32,953 nt of DNA from Chloroflexota bacterium (GTDB lineage: Bacteria > Chloroflexota > Anaerolineae > J102), in the NCBI GenBank assembly GCA_013152585.1, contig JAADGC010000114.1:1-32953 (forward strand), in the 5' to 3' direction. Every line of letters starts with the position of its first letter. Position 1 is the stretch's first letter. A model generated the notes under the pieces. The model did not search any database and was not told the origin of the DNA. It was given only the letters and a program-made list of their open reading frames with translations. A program made the position numbers and the translations under genes. This document shows, one piece after another, positions 17,037 to 24,569 of this stretch.

Positions 17037-17676
17037 AGTGTTGCTCGTTGATGACCACGCCATCCTCCGGGCTGGACTTCGATCCCTCCTGGCCACGTAT
17101 GATGACATCGAAGTGGTGGGTGAGGCGTCAAATGGCGAGGAGGCCATACAAAAAGCGCGCGAGCTGAAGCCCGACGTCATCGTCATGGATGTGATGATGC
17201 CCGGGAAAAACGGCCTTATCGCCACACGATACATTTTGGAAGAAAACCCCGATATGCGTATTCTCATGCTGACCCAATATGGCAATAAGGAATATGTTTT
17301 GCCCCTGCTGGAGGCAGGCGTTGGCGGATATGTGCTCAAACAAGCGGCAGACACCGATTTCGTCAAGGGCATCCGCGCAGTCTATGAAGGAAACTCCTAT
17401 CTCTACCCGCCCATCGCCAAGTTGGTGCTCGATGGCTTGATGGCAGGAGAGGATGCCGCTGATCCCGAGCGGCATCTTTCACCCCGCGAGCGTCAGGTGC
17501 TGATCCTGGTGGCTCAGGGCTACACCAACAACGAGATCGCCGAGATTTTGCATATCAGTCCCAAGACGGTGGATGTGCACCGCACCCGCATGATGAACAA
17601 GCTTGATCTGCACAATGTGGCGAAGATCGTCTGCTATGCCGTACGGCGCCACCTGATCGATCCATATGGGGATTGA
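17023..17676 (+). CDS. NarL/LuxR-family response regulator
   Basis: This 217-residue protein has a receiver domain with an intact acidic pair (D10, D11), phosphoacceptor D56 in VIVMDVMMPG, Thr in MLTQ and Lys in GGYVLKQA. The C-terminal helix-turn-helix reads LSPRERQVLILVAQGYTNNEIAEILHIS and KTVDVHRTRMMNKL. The ATG at 17023 has GAGGG at 17015-17019; a TTG at 17011 is less likely. It is translationally coupled to the kinase. A 7-2-7 inverted repeat at 17873-17888 is a plausible binding site, which would place the cytochrome genes under its control. Confidence 0.93.
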   Translation: MARIKVLLVDDHAILRAGLRSLLATYDDIEVVGEASNGEEAIQKARELKPDVIVMDVMMPGKNGLIATRYILEENPDMRILMLTQYGNKEYVLPLLEAGVGGYVLKQAADTDFVKGIRAVYEGNSYLYPPIAKLVLDGLMAGEDAADPERHLSPRERQVLILVAQGYTNNEIAEILHISPKTVDVHRTRMMNKLDLHNVAKIVCYAVRRHLIDPYGD

Positions 17677-17872
17677 TGGGATTGGGGTCTTCATGATGAT
17701 GTGAGGAGTTATACAAAACAGAGGAATCTAACTTTCAAAGTATTTCGACTCATTTCTTTATCCTTCTGGCGTTAGTGGTTCGCTGTTTTTCGAAAGAACT
17801 GCGATGGAAAAAAGCCCTGGGTTTGGCGCCAAGGCCTGACCCCTTGTGGATAGGGGATTAAAGACGCACAGG

Positions 17873-17888
17873 TAGGGTATATACCTTA
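17873..17888. promoter_or_regulatory. NarL-like 7-2-7 operator
   Basis: TAGGGTA and TACCTTA are inverted heptamers separated by TA, with seven of eight base pairs symmetric. NarL-type regulators bind head-to-head heptamers with a 2-bp gap, and the inner GTA/TAC triplets here fit that pattern. The outer bases do not match the E. coli consensus. The centre lies about 44 bp before the start predicted from the -10 at 17912-17917, a usual position for an activator. Confidence 0.5.
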
Positions 17889-17911
17889 TTTAATTGGACG
17901 CAGGGTTGTGT

Positions 17912-17917
17912 TACAAT
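17912..17917 (+). promoter_or_regulatory. Probable -10 element of the cytochrome operon promoter
   Basis: TACAAT at 17912-17917 matches five of six -10 positions. No good -35 lies 16-18 bp upstream (the bases there are TTTAAT), and TTGGAC at 17894-17899 is only 12 bp away. A poor -35 with an adjacent operator suggests activator-dependent transcription. The rest of the 17677-18006 spacer shows no gene. Confidence 0.45.
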
Positions 17918-18006
17918 ATTCACAGACTGAAAGCACACAACTCAGAATGCGTCATTGCACCTTGAGTTAGATGGCGGCCCACAAGCCCCACAACGCCTGT
18001 CGAAAT

Positions 18007-18474
18007 ATGAAGGATACCACCGTGCTGATCGCCAGCAAGTCCCCCACCATTAGCGCCGAAATCGAAAATCGGCTCGCTGCCAACGACGCTATACGCGTGA
18101 TAGGAACTGCCAAGGCGAACGAGGATATCCCCGTGATGACGAGACATTTGCTACCCGATATATTAGTGATCCACGCCCCCAGTTGTGGCGAACCGCACCA
18201 GGAACTACTTTCCCGACTCATGCGAATTCAACCAGACTTGAAGATTCTGGCTCTGGAATGTTCACCGGAACATATCCGTTCATGTTTCATAAAACTGGCC
18301 GCCTGGGGACTCCGGGGATGTATTTGCAAATGGCAGGACTCGACCGAACTCATCGACGCTATTTACACAGTGGGCAACGGCGATTTCTATTTTTGTCCGG
18401 TGGCCAGCCATGCGTTGCTGGATGCGTACCGCCACATGATCCATCATCCTGTTGGAGAGGAGGCACGAGCGTAA
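18007..18474 (+). CDS. Degenerate receiver-domain protein without DNA-binding domain
   Basis: This 155-residue protein aligns along its length with the receiver of the NarL-type regulator at 17023. The pair begins VLLVDDHA against TVLIASKS, and PDVIVMDV against PDILVIHA. The acidic pair is replaced by Ala-Ser, the phosphoacceptor Asp by H56, and the conserved Thr by Glu; only the switch Lys (ICK) remains. It cannot be phosphorylated in the normal way and has no helix-turn-helix. It has several cysteines (SC, EC, SC, GCIC, FC). It probably binds another signalling protein. An in-frame ATG at 17971 would add 12 residues. Neither start has a good ribosome binding site. Confidence 0.75.
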   Translation: MKDTTVLIASKSPTISAEIENRLAANDAIRVIGTAKANEDIPVMTRHLLPDILVIHAPSCGEPHQELLSRLMRIQPDLKILALECSPEHIRSCFIKLAAWGLRGCICKWQDSTELIDAIYTVGNGDFYFCPVASHALLDAYRHMIHHPVGEEARA

Positions 18475-18630
18475 GTGGGATGTTTTTTTCAATCGAGCCA
18501 GGTGGCGCTTTTGAACAGCATCTCCGGATGGAGAAGAACAGCAGCAGGTGCTCCCAGCCTTCAACGCCGAAGATAGCAGGTAGAAAATTTCGCCGACCAC
18601 ACCGCTGATCGTATCCAGATAGCTGATGCA
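18475..18630. other. Short intergenic stretch before the decahaem gene
   Basis: No promoter, terminator or convincing small gene is evident. A TTTTTTT run at about 18484-18490 is not preceded by a stem. The decahaem gene lacks a strong ribosome binding site. Confidence 0.35.
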
Positions 18631-20202
18631 ATGACACGATTTTCATTCCGAAAGAAGCGCTCAACGACCGAAACCCCGCCCGAGCAAACGCCTGAATCCC
18701 CTCACCAGCGGCGGCGTCTGCCCACGGTGCAGATCGACCTCAACCGCTCCTCCCATCGCCGCATGGTTGCCCTGAGCTTCGTGGCCTTGATCCTCGTCGG
18801 CGTCGTCATCGTAGTCAGCGGCGTCAAGACCTACGAATACACCGAGAGCGCCGAATTCTGCGGCCAGAACTGCCACGTGATGAAGCCCGAATTCGTCCGT
18901 TACGAAGAATCGCCGCACGCCAATGTCGATTGCGCCATGTGCCATATTGGCCCCGGTGCCTCCTTCTTCATCAAATCCAAGATCGACGGGCTTAAACAAG
19001 TCTACTCAGTGATGACCGACTCTTACAGCCGCCCCATCAAAAGCCCAGTGCACGATCTACGCCCCGCCCGTGAGACCTGCGAACAATGTCATGCCCCCAC
19101 GATGTTCAAGGATAACATCATCAAAATTATCAAGCATTACGACAACGATGAAGCCAATACTCCGGTACAGTCCACCCTCATCCTGAAAATGGGTGGCTGG
19201 CAGAATGAAGGCGGCGTCAGTGAGGGCATCCATTGGCACACCTCTAATCCCGTGTATTACATTGCCGCCGACGATCAACGCCAGGTCATCCTCTGGGTGG
19301 GAATGGAGCAGGAGGATGGTTCGCTTAAGGAATTCTACGCCCGCGACATGCTCAACATGGCCTGGGGTTCGTTCGTAGAGGAAGCCCGTGCCGAGGGCAA
19401 GATACGGGAAGTGGACTGCATCGACTGCCACAACCGTACCGCACACTTCATTCCCCCGCCCGAAACTGTCGTTGATAAGAGCATCGGAGCAGGCCGCATC
19501 GCTTCCGACCTTCCTTTCATTCGCACCAAAGCCATAGAAGTACTGAGTAACAACTACACTTCGGACACCGAAGCCGACGCCGCCATTGACGCACTGTCTG
19601 ATTATTATCTACGCAATGGAAAAGACCGTTCCTCCACCTCCACCCATCTTACTTATACAGCCGAGTTCGAGGCAAAGGTCAATGCCAGTCTCATCGAGAT
19701 CAAACGTCTGTATTCAGAGACGCACTTCCCACAGATGCGTCTGAACTGGAAGACCAACCCCAACAACGCCCGGCATAATCCTTTCCCCGGTTGCTTCCGC
19801 TGCCATGACGGCAAGCACGTTTCTCTCGACAAGAGCGGAAATGAGATCGAGACCATCAGCGTCAAATGCAACCTCTGCCATACGGTACCCATCGTTGGCT
19901 GGGGTACAGATATGCTGGTCGAAGCACCAGTAATTGTCGGGAAGATACCCGATTCCCACGCCGACTTCCGTTGGACCATCGAGCATCGTTTTGTGCAGGA
20001 CGCCCAAAAAGAGGGTTGTTACGATTGCCACGGCCAACGTTTTTGCAGTAACAGCGCCTGCCATAACCTCTCTCATCCTCCCGACATGCTTTATTCCCAT
20101 GCTGAAGAATATCGAAAGCGGGGAGGACAAGTATGCTATACGTGCCATCAGGATGTTCTCTGCAGTCGCTGCCATCCTGGCGGCATTATCACTAACCCCT
20201 GA
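18631..20202 (+). CDS. NapC/NirT-type membrane multihaem cytochrome c (ten haem motifs)
   Basis: This 523-residue protein has a cytoplasmic basic start, one membrane anchor (about residues 44-66) and a large external domain. Ten haem-binding motifs are visible. The first is CX3CH with a following Met (CGQNCHVM, 77-82), as in NapC/NirT relatives. Eight are CX2CH, at 101, 150, 263, 388, 413, 463, 502 and 511. One is CX4CH (CSNSACH, 472-478). The N-terminal region (residues 40-160) resembles the quinol-oxidising NapC/NrfH module; the C-terminal extension adds the remaining haems. It most likely takes electrons from menaquinol and passes them outward to the secreted cytochromes encoded downstream. 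Haem ligation and quinol oxidation are inferred. Confidence 0.88.
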   Translation: MTRFSFRKKRSTTETPPEQTPESPHQRRRLPTVQIDLNRSSHRRMVALSFVALILVGVVIVVSGVKTYEYTESAEFCGQNCHVMKPEFVRYEESPHANVDCAMCHIGPGASFFIKSKIDGLKQVYSVMTDSYSRPIKSPVHDLRPARETCEQCHAPTMFKDNIIKIIKHYDNDEANTPVQSTLILKMGGWQNEGGVSEGIHWHTSNPVYYIAADDQRQVILWVGMEQEDGSLKEFYARDMLNMAWGSFVEEARAEGKIREVDCIDCHNRTAHFIPPPETVVDKSIGAGRIASDLPFIRTKAIEVLSNNYTSDTEADAAIDALSDYYLRNGKDRSSTSTHLTYTAEFEAKVNASLIEIKRLYSETHFPQMRLNWKTNPNNARHNPFPGCFRCHDGKHVSLDKSGNEIETISVKCNLCHTVPIVGWGTDMLVEAPVIVGKIPDSHADFRWTIEHRFVQDAQKEGCYDCHGQRFCSNSACHNLSHPPDMLYSHAEEYRKRGGQVCYTCHQDVLCSRCHPGGIITNP

Positions 20203-20224
20203 GCAAGGAGGGGGAGTTCTCATT

Positions 20225-21205
20225 ATGTCCACTACAAACCATTCTCTGCCAGAAAAAGACCTTCTGAGCACACGTAATATTCGTCGAGCGATCATCACTG
20301 TTGGGGTGCTGGTGATCGTCGTTATTGGTGCCTTCAGCGCCTACTACTATTGGGATCGCTTTCATCCCCGCGGCGATGTCTCTCCCGCCGAAATGACCGT
20401 TCAGGCGGCAGAGCAGGCAGTCAAGGAGAATCCGCAAGACCCAGAAATGCACCTCAATCTGGCTCAGGTTTACTATGAAAGCCGCATGTTCCCAAAAGCG
20501 CTCGATCAAGCGAATCAAGTACTTAACGTTTCTCCTGAGGACGCAGGTGCACTTTTGATTGCCGGTCTGTCGCAAGTCCACTTGGAGCAACTGACTGAAG
20601 CCATCCCTTTGCTCGAAAAATTTATCGATTTACGCAAGGATGAGCCTACAGCCAAAGCAGATATGATCCTACAGACGGCCTACTACTTTGTCGGCGAAAG
20701 CTATATGGAGCTGGGACAAGGCGCAAACGCGATCCCGCCCCTGGAGTCGGCGTTGGAGATCACGCCTACCGATGCCGATGCGCTCTACCAACTGGCCTTG
20801 GCGCAACAATCACTCGGCCAGTTTGAAACCGCGTTGACCTACTATCACAAAGCCGTTCGTCTGGTTCCGGACTTCACCGAAGCCTATCAGGGAATGGTCG
20901 AAAGCTACACTGCCTTGGATAAGCCGGGATACGTCGAGTACGCCCAAGGGATGCAAGCCTTTGGGATGAAGGACTTCGAGTCAGCGAAGTCCCATCTCCT
21001 GAATGCTGTTCAATCCTTGCCTGAGTTCTCCCCGGCCCTTCTTGGATTGGGCTTGACCTACGAAAAGCTGGGTGATCTCAACGCCGCCATGGATGTTCTC
21101 CAGCAAGCAGTCGCTCTCGATCCCCATGATTTCGCTGCCCAGCAAACGCTCGGGCGAGTTCAGGCCGGCCTGTCTGCTTTGGAATCACAGGAAACATCAC
21201 AATGA
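20225..21205 (+). CDS. Membrane-anchored TPR protein
   Basis: This 326-residue protein has one N-terminal membrane segment (about residues 21-42), then about seven tetratricopeptide repeats facing outward, for example PEMHLNLAQVYYESRMFPKALDQANQVL and ADALYQLALAQQSLGQFETALTYYHKAVRL. The ATG at 20225 follows AAGGAGGGGG; the open frame reaching upstream to 19934 is a shadow of the cytochrome gene. It lies between a multihaem cytochrome and an NHL propeller gene and overlaps the latter by four bases (ATGA). TPR proteins often scaffold c-type cytochrome maturation or assembly, which is the most likely role here. It is not a recognised CcmI or NrfG. Confidence 0.82.
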   Translation: MSTTNHSLPEKDLLSTRNIRRAIITVGVLVIVVIGAFSAYYYWDRFHPRGDVSPAEMTVQAAEQAVKENPQDPEMHLNLAQVYYESRMFPKALDQANQVLNVSPEDAGALLIAGLSQVHLEQLTEAIPLLEKFIDLRKDEPTAKADMILQTAYYFVGESYMELGQGANAIPPLESALEITPTDADALYQLALAQQSLGQFETALTYYHKAVRLVPDFTEAYQGMVESYTALDKPGYVEYAQGMQAFGMKDFESAKSHLLNAVQSLPEFSPALLGLGLTYEKLGDLNAAMDVLQQAVALDPHDFAAQQTLGRVQAGLSALESQETSQ

Positions 21206-22392
21206 GTGCCCCCTTGAACCCTACACCGCAGCCCAAACCCAGAAAAGAAGAAAAGCGTAGACGAAAACTCATGTTAGCCGTGCTGTCCGGACTATTACTA
21301 GTTCTCATTTCTGTTAGCGCCATTTTCGCCTCTTACCTGAATCAACCGGAGCCATTGCCCGAACTCCTACCGTTACAGGTAGCAGTCAACTATCCGCCTC
21401 ACTACCTCTTTTCCATTTACGGGGTGGACGGCCCCATCGGCGTGGCCTTGTCTCCCAATGGGGACCGAATCTACGTCACGGAGACACAGGGAGATCGGAT
21501 GATCAAGATGTTCGCTTCCGACGGCAATCTCCTGGGCTCCTTTTCCATTCCTGGCGTTGCGCCGGGCGAACGTTCCCCCGTCTATATTGCTACCGACTCG
21601 AGCGGTCGCGTGTATGTGACAGATCGATTGCAACACGCCATCATTGTCTTCGATAAAGATGGCGGCTATCTCGATACCATTCTCAGTCCCACTCTGACAC
21701 TCAGCGAATACGTCTCCAAGCATACGGGCACGGTCCCTAAACCCGGCTCGTTTGCTTACAACATCTTCGGCGAAGATGTCTCTTATCAAGATGCCGCAGG
21801 TAACGAGCAGACGTTACCCAGACCCGATTATGCCGGTTGGGCTCCGCTTGGCATCCGTTTCGACACAAAGGATCAGATGATACTGACCGACGTGACCGAA
21901 GGTCACAACTCGGTGCGAGTGGTTCCGGCCAGCGTCACGATGAGTTCCGACTGGCTGAATTTCGATCTCTCTGCCCTCCAATTCGGTATCTCCGGCCAAG
22001 GCAACGGGCAACTCCTGTTTCCCAACGCCGCCGTGGCAGATTCTCAGGGCAGAATCATTATTTCTGATGGCAACAATGGGCGCCTCTCGGTCTGGAATGA
22101 CCAAGGTGGCTTTCTTTTTCACTTTGGTTCCGGAAACGGTGATGGCGCGCTAAGCTTACCGCGCGGCATGGCCATCGACGGCCGGGATCGCCTGCACGTT
22201 GTGGATGCAGTGGGTCAGGATGTCAAAGTTTACGACTTCTCTGGCCCCGAACCTAGTTTCCTTTTTTCTTTCGGCGCCATGGGCGACCTAAATAGTCAGT
22301 TTAATTACCCGAATGACATCGCTGTAGATGTCAGCGGACGCCTGTACATCGCTGATCGAGAGAATAACCGCATCCAAGTCTGGTCTTATTAG
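21202..22392 (+). CDS. Membrane-anchored NHL-repeat beta-propeller protein
   Basis: This 396-residue protein has a highly basic N-terminus (about residues 10-22), one membrane segment (about 23-44) and then NHL repeats. Examples are PIGVALSPNGDRIYVTETQGDRMIKMFASDG, LPRGMAIDGRDRLHVVDAVGQDVKVYD and YPNDIAVDVSGRLYIADRENNRIQVW; about six blades are expected. An insertion of about 60 residues lies between the second and third clear blades. The start codon overlaps the TPR gene stop, so the two are coupled. NHL proteins accompany multihaem cytochrome genes in several metal-reducing bacteria, so a role in folding, docking or assembly of secreted cytochromes is plausible but unproven. Confidence 0.85.
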   Translation: MSAPLNPTPQPKPRKEEKRRRKLMLAVLSGLLLVLISVSAIFASYLNQPEPLPELLPLQVAVNYPPHYLFSIYGVDGPIGVALSPNGDRIYVTETQGDRMIKMFASDGNLLGSFSIPGVAPGERSPVYIATDSSGRVYVTDRLQHAIIVFDKDGGYLDTILSPTLTLSEYVSKHTGTVPKPGSFAYNIFGEDVSYQDAAGNEQTLPRPDYAGWAPLGIRFDTKDQMILTDVTEGHNSVRVVPASVTMSSDWLNFDLSALQFGISGQGNGQLLFPNAAVADSQGRIIISDGNNGRLSVWNDQGGFLFHFGSGNGDGALSLPRGMAIDGRDRLHVVDAVGQDVKVYDFSGPEPSFLFSFGAMGDLNSQFNYPNDIAVDVSGRLYIADRENNRIQVWSY

Positions 22393-22395
22393 TGC

Positions 22396-22407
22396 ATCCT
22401 GCAGGAT
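22396..22407. promoter_or_regulatory. Perfect 12-bp palindrome
   Basis: ATCCTGCAGGAT lies four bases after the NHL gene stop codon. It is too short to be a terminator, but could be a small operator. Confidence 0.3.
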
Positions 22408-22459
22408 ATTCATGGGCGCTACTGGCGCTCGAAACCCTTGACGGATGTTCCATTCAATG

Positions 22460-22478
22460 AAGGAGGTAGGCAATGTAG
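22460..22478 (+). promoter_or_regulatory. Start-stop mini-ORF with a perfect Shine-Dalgarno
   Basis: AAGGAGG (22460-22466) is followed after 6 nt by ATG (22473-22475) and at once by TAG (22476-22478). Ribosomes could load and terminate without making a peptide. It lies about 112 bp before the first hexahaem cytochrome gene, which has its own AAGGAG site. It may be a translational or decay-protecting leader element, or a chance sequence. Confidence 0.35.
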
Positions 22479-22589
22479 GAAGATTTATTACCAGTTGCTT
22501 ATGACATGATTTCATCAGCTATGTCGTTAATCTTATCTCACCTCTGGCGTTCCCCACCAGGACGGAAAAAAGGAAAGGAGAGAAATCTC

Positions 22590-23468
22590 ATGAAAAAACT
22601 ACTCTTAGTATCACTGCTGATTGTCGCTCTGCTGCTTGTTGCAAACATAGCCTCAGCCAATGGTGGTCCCCACGGTGACTATACAGCTACTACCGATGCT
22701 TGCGCCGGCTGTCACCGTGCTCACACGGCGCAAGGCGGAAAGCTGCTCGTGGCTAGCAGTTCATACAACCTCTGTGTTTCTTGCCACGGTTCCACTGCTA
22801 CTGGCGCAAACACCAACGTCGAAGACGGTAAATTTGTTTCCGGTAGAGGCGGGAATGAAGGTACACTCACGACTAATAACGTTGACCTTCTCGGTGGCGG
22901 TTTCGCCACTTACAAGGGCGTAGCAGTCACGTCTACCCACAATCCCACCGGCACCGAAACCGGCGCCTGGGGCGCCGGCGGCCTGCGTGGTGTGACTGGC
23001 ACCATCGATGCCCTCGACTGCGCCTCCTGCCACGATCCTCATGGCTCCGGCAACTACCGCCTCCTCAAGACAACGATCAACGGGAAAGGCGTAGCCGTGA
23101 CACAGAGTGATGAGGGCGCGGCCAAGGATTACGGTACGGAAAACTGGGCCAGCGACCAGAGCAACGTCTGCGGCGCTTGCCACGATCCTTATCAGCATGC
23201 GTCCAACTACCCTGGCGATCCCACTTTCACTCACCCTGTGGATCAGACGACCGGTTACACGCCCAGCTTCACCGATGGCGCTGGAACCACCGTGACGGTG
23301 CCACTGGCGGGCGCCAACGACAACTTCCTTGTCTGCCAGACCTGCCATCTGCCCCACGGTACGTCAGTGTCAATGTCTGGGTACGCTGCTAGCGCAGGCC
23401 CCGCAGGCGACAGCGCCCTGCTGCGCGAGAACAATCGCGGCGTGTGTCAAGCTTGCCACAAGAAGTAG
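22590..23468 (+). CDS. Secreted hexahaem cytochrome c, OmcS-like
   Basis: This 292-residue protein has a signal peptide (residues 1-23, cleavage near ASA-NGG) and six CXXCH motifs at 38, 62, 144, 194, 249 and 286. Motif order and context parallel Geobacter OmcS: CAGCHRAH first, CASCHDPHG third, CGACH fourth with a following His-Pro, CQTCHLPH fifth and CQACHKK at the very C-terminus. Seven further histidines (28, 45, 117, 151, 203, 215, 256) can serve as distal ligands. H45, in CHRAH, corresponds to OmcS H16, which ligates a haem of the next subunit in the filament. The start at 22590 has AAGGAG at 22575-22580; the frame upstream to 22506 is not needed. It may polymerise into an extracellular wire. 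Confidence 0.85.
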   Translation: MKKLLLVSLLIVALLLVANIASANGGPHGDYTATTDACAGCHRAHTAQGGKLLVASSSYNLCVSCHGSTATGANTNVEDGKFVSGRGGNEGTLTTNNVDLLGGGFATYKGVAVTSTHNPTGTETGAWGAGGLRGVTGTIDALDCASCHDPHGSGNYRLLKTTINGKGVAVTQSDEGAAKDYGTENWASDQSNVCGACHDPYQHASNYPGDPTFTHPVDQTTGYTPSFTDGAGTTVTVPLAGANDNFLVCQTCHLPHGTSVSMSGYAASAGPAGDSALLRENNRGVCQACHKK

Positions 23469-23511
23469 TCTATGAACGCGATTGACTCGCGTCACTGTAC
23501 ACTCCAAGAGA

Positions 23512-23543
23512 CTCCTCTCTCGATCCTTTGATCGGGGGAGGAG
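23512..23543 (+). promoter_or_regulatory. 14-bp hairpin between the two hexahaem genes
   Basis: CTCCTCTCTCGATC (23512-23525) pairs with GATCGGGGGAGGAG (23530-23543) around a CTTT loop, with two G-T pairs. There is no T-run, and it ends just before the ribosome binding site of the next gene (GAGAGGGGG at 23547-23555). It may stabilise the first cytochrome message, allow partial termination or limit translation of the second cytochrome. Confidence 0.65.
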
Positions 23544-23561
23544 CTGGAGAGGGGGATAACT

Positions 23562-24569
23562 ATGAAAGTTAGGTATCTTTTCATCATTGCCGCCGCCATT
23601 CTTGTCTTAATGACTTCTGCACCCATTTACGCAGACAATGGCCCTCACGGCAATTACACCGCCACAACCGACGCTTGCGCCGGTTGTCATCGCGCCCACA
23701 CCGCACAGGGGGAGGAGTTGCTCGTGGCCAACACGAGCTATGACCTGTGCCTCACCTGCCACGGAGCCGCCGGCAGCGGTGCAGACACCAATGTTGCCGA
23801 CGGTGTTTACATGCAACGGGACAACGTCGTGGAGTCTCCTGACGAGGGCGTCGTCAATCGTGGGTTGAGGGGAGGCGGTTTCCTCAATGCCCGCATGGAC
23901 ACGAGCTGGAGCTTCACAGTCACTTCCGCCTCCGTCACATCTTCTCATCTCTGGAATGATAGCAGCGGTGTAGTCTGGGGTAGCGGCAGCATCGGCTCTG
24001 GCCCGGGCAGCAGCATCAAACTTTCCTGCGTCTCATGCCACGATCCCCATGGAGGCGTCGGAGCGAACAACAGCGCCACCTACCGCATCCTTCGCTCTAC
24101 ACCCGCTGGCTCGGGCAACGGTACGACGGTTGTATCGGACGAAAACAACAAGAATTACACGATCGATGACGGTTCTGGTAAATACTTCGGTCAGACCTAT
24201 GACACGACACTCTTCAGTGATATGGCATACTGGTGCACCGAATGTCACGACCGTTATCTCGCACCCGCTGACAGCGGCCACACCGACTCTGGCGACTCGG
24301 TTTTCGCGTATCGCCACATCTCTGTAGGGAGTGGCTGTGGCTGTCATAACCTGCATGGCGGCCCTCCGCCCACCGGCAATCCCACCTATGCTCACAAACC
24401 TGTCTCCTGCCTGACCTGCCACGTCGCTCACGGTACATCAGCCACCATGTATGGCAATGCCGGAAGCGTGCCCTGGCCCGATGGCTCCACCCTTCCCAGT
24501 GGCGATGATCGAAGCGCCCTCCTGCGCGTGGATAACCGGGGGACATGCCAATTGTGCCATAATAAATGA
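23562..24569 (+). CDS. Secreted hexahaem cytochrome c, OmcS-like, with an extra CXCH motif
   Basis: This 335-residue paralogue of the preceding cytochrome shares its N-terminus (GPHGNYTATTDACAGCHRAHTAQ) and its C-terminus (SALLRVDNRGTCQLCHNK). It has a signal peptide (cleavage near IYA-DNG) and CXXCH motifs at 39, 63, 156, 225, 283 and 329. Between the fourth and fifth lies C259-G-C261-H262, a CXCH sequence followed by NLHGG, which is absent from the paralogue. It has nine further histidines, more than six haems need. The CHRAH histidine (H46) is conserved. A longer insertion with Ser/Trp-rich sequence lies between the second and third motifs. It overlaps the next gene by four bases. Confidence 0.85.
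   Translation: MKVRYLFIIAAAILVLMTSAPIYADNGPHGNYTATTDACAGCHRAHTAQGEELLVANTSYDLCLTCHGAAGSGADTNVADGVYMQRDNVVESPDEGVVNRGLRGGGFLNARMDTSWSFTVTSASVTSSHLWNDSSGVVWGSGSIGSGPGSSIKLSCVSCHDPHGGVGANNSATYRILRSTPAGSGNGTTVVSDENNKNYTIDDGSGKYFGQTYDTTLFSDMAYWCTECHDRYLAPADSGHTDSGDSVFAYRHISVGSGCGCHNLHGGPPPTGNPTYAHKPVSCLTCHVAHGTSATMYGNAGSVPWPDGSTLPSGDDRSALLRVDNRGTCQLCHNK

Noticed and set aside
19934-20224. N-terminal extension of the TPR protein
   Set aside because: It overlaps the decahaem gene, lacks a signal or domain, and a strong ribosome binding site sits before the ATG at 20225.
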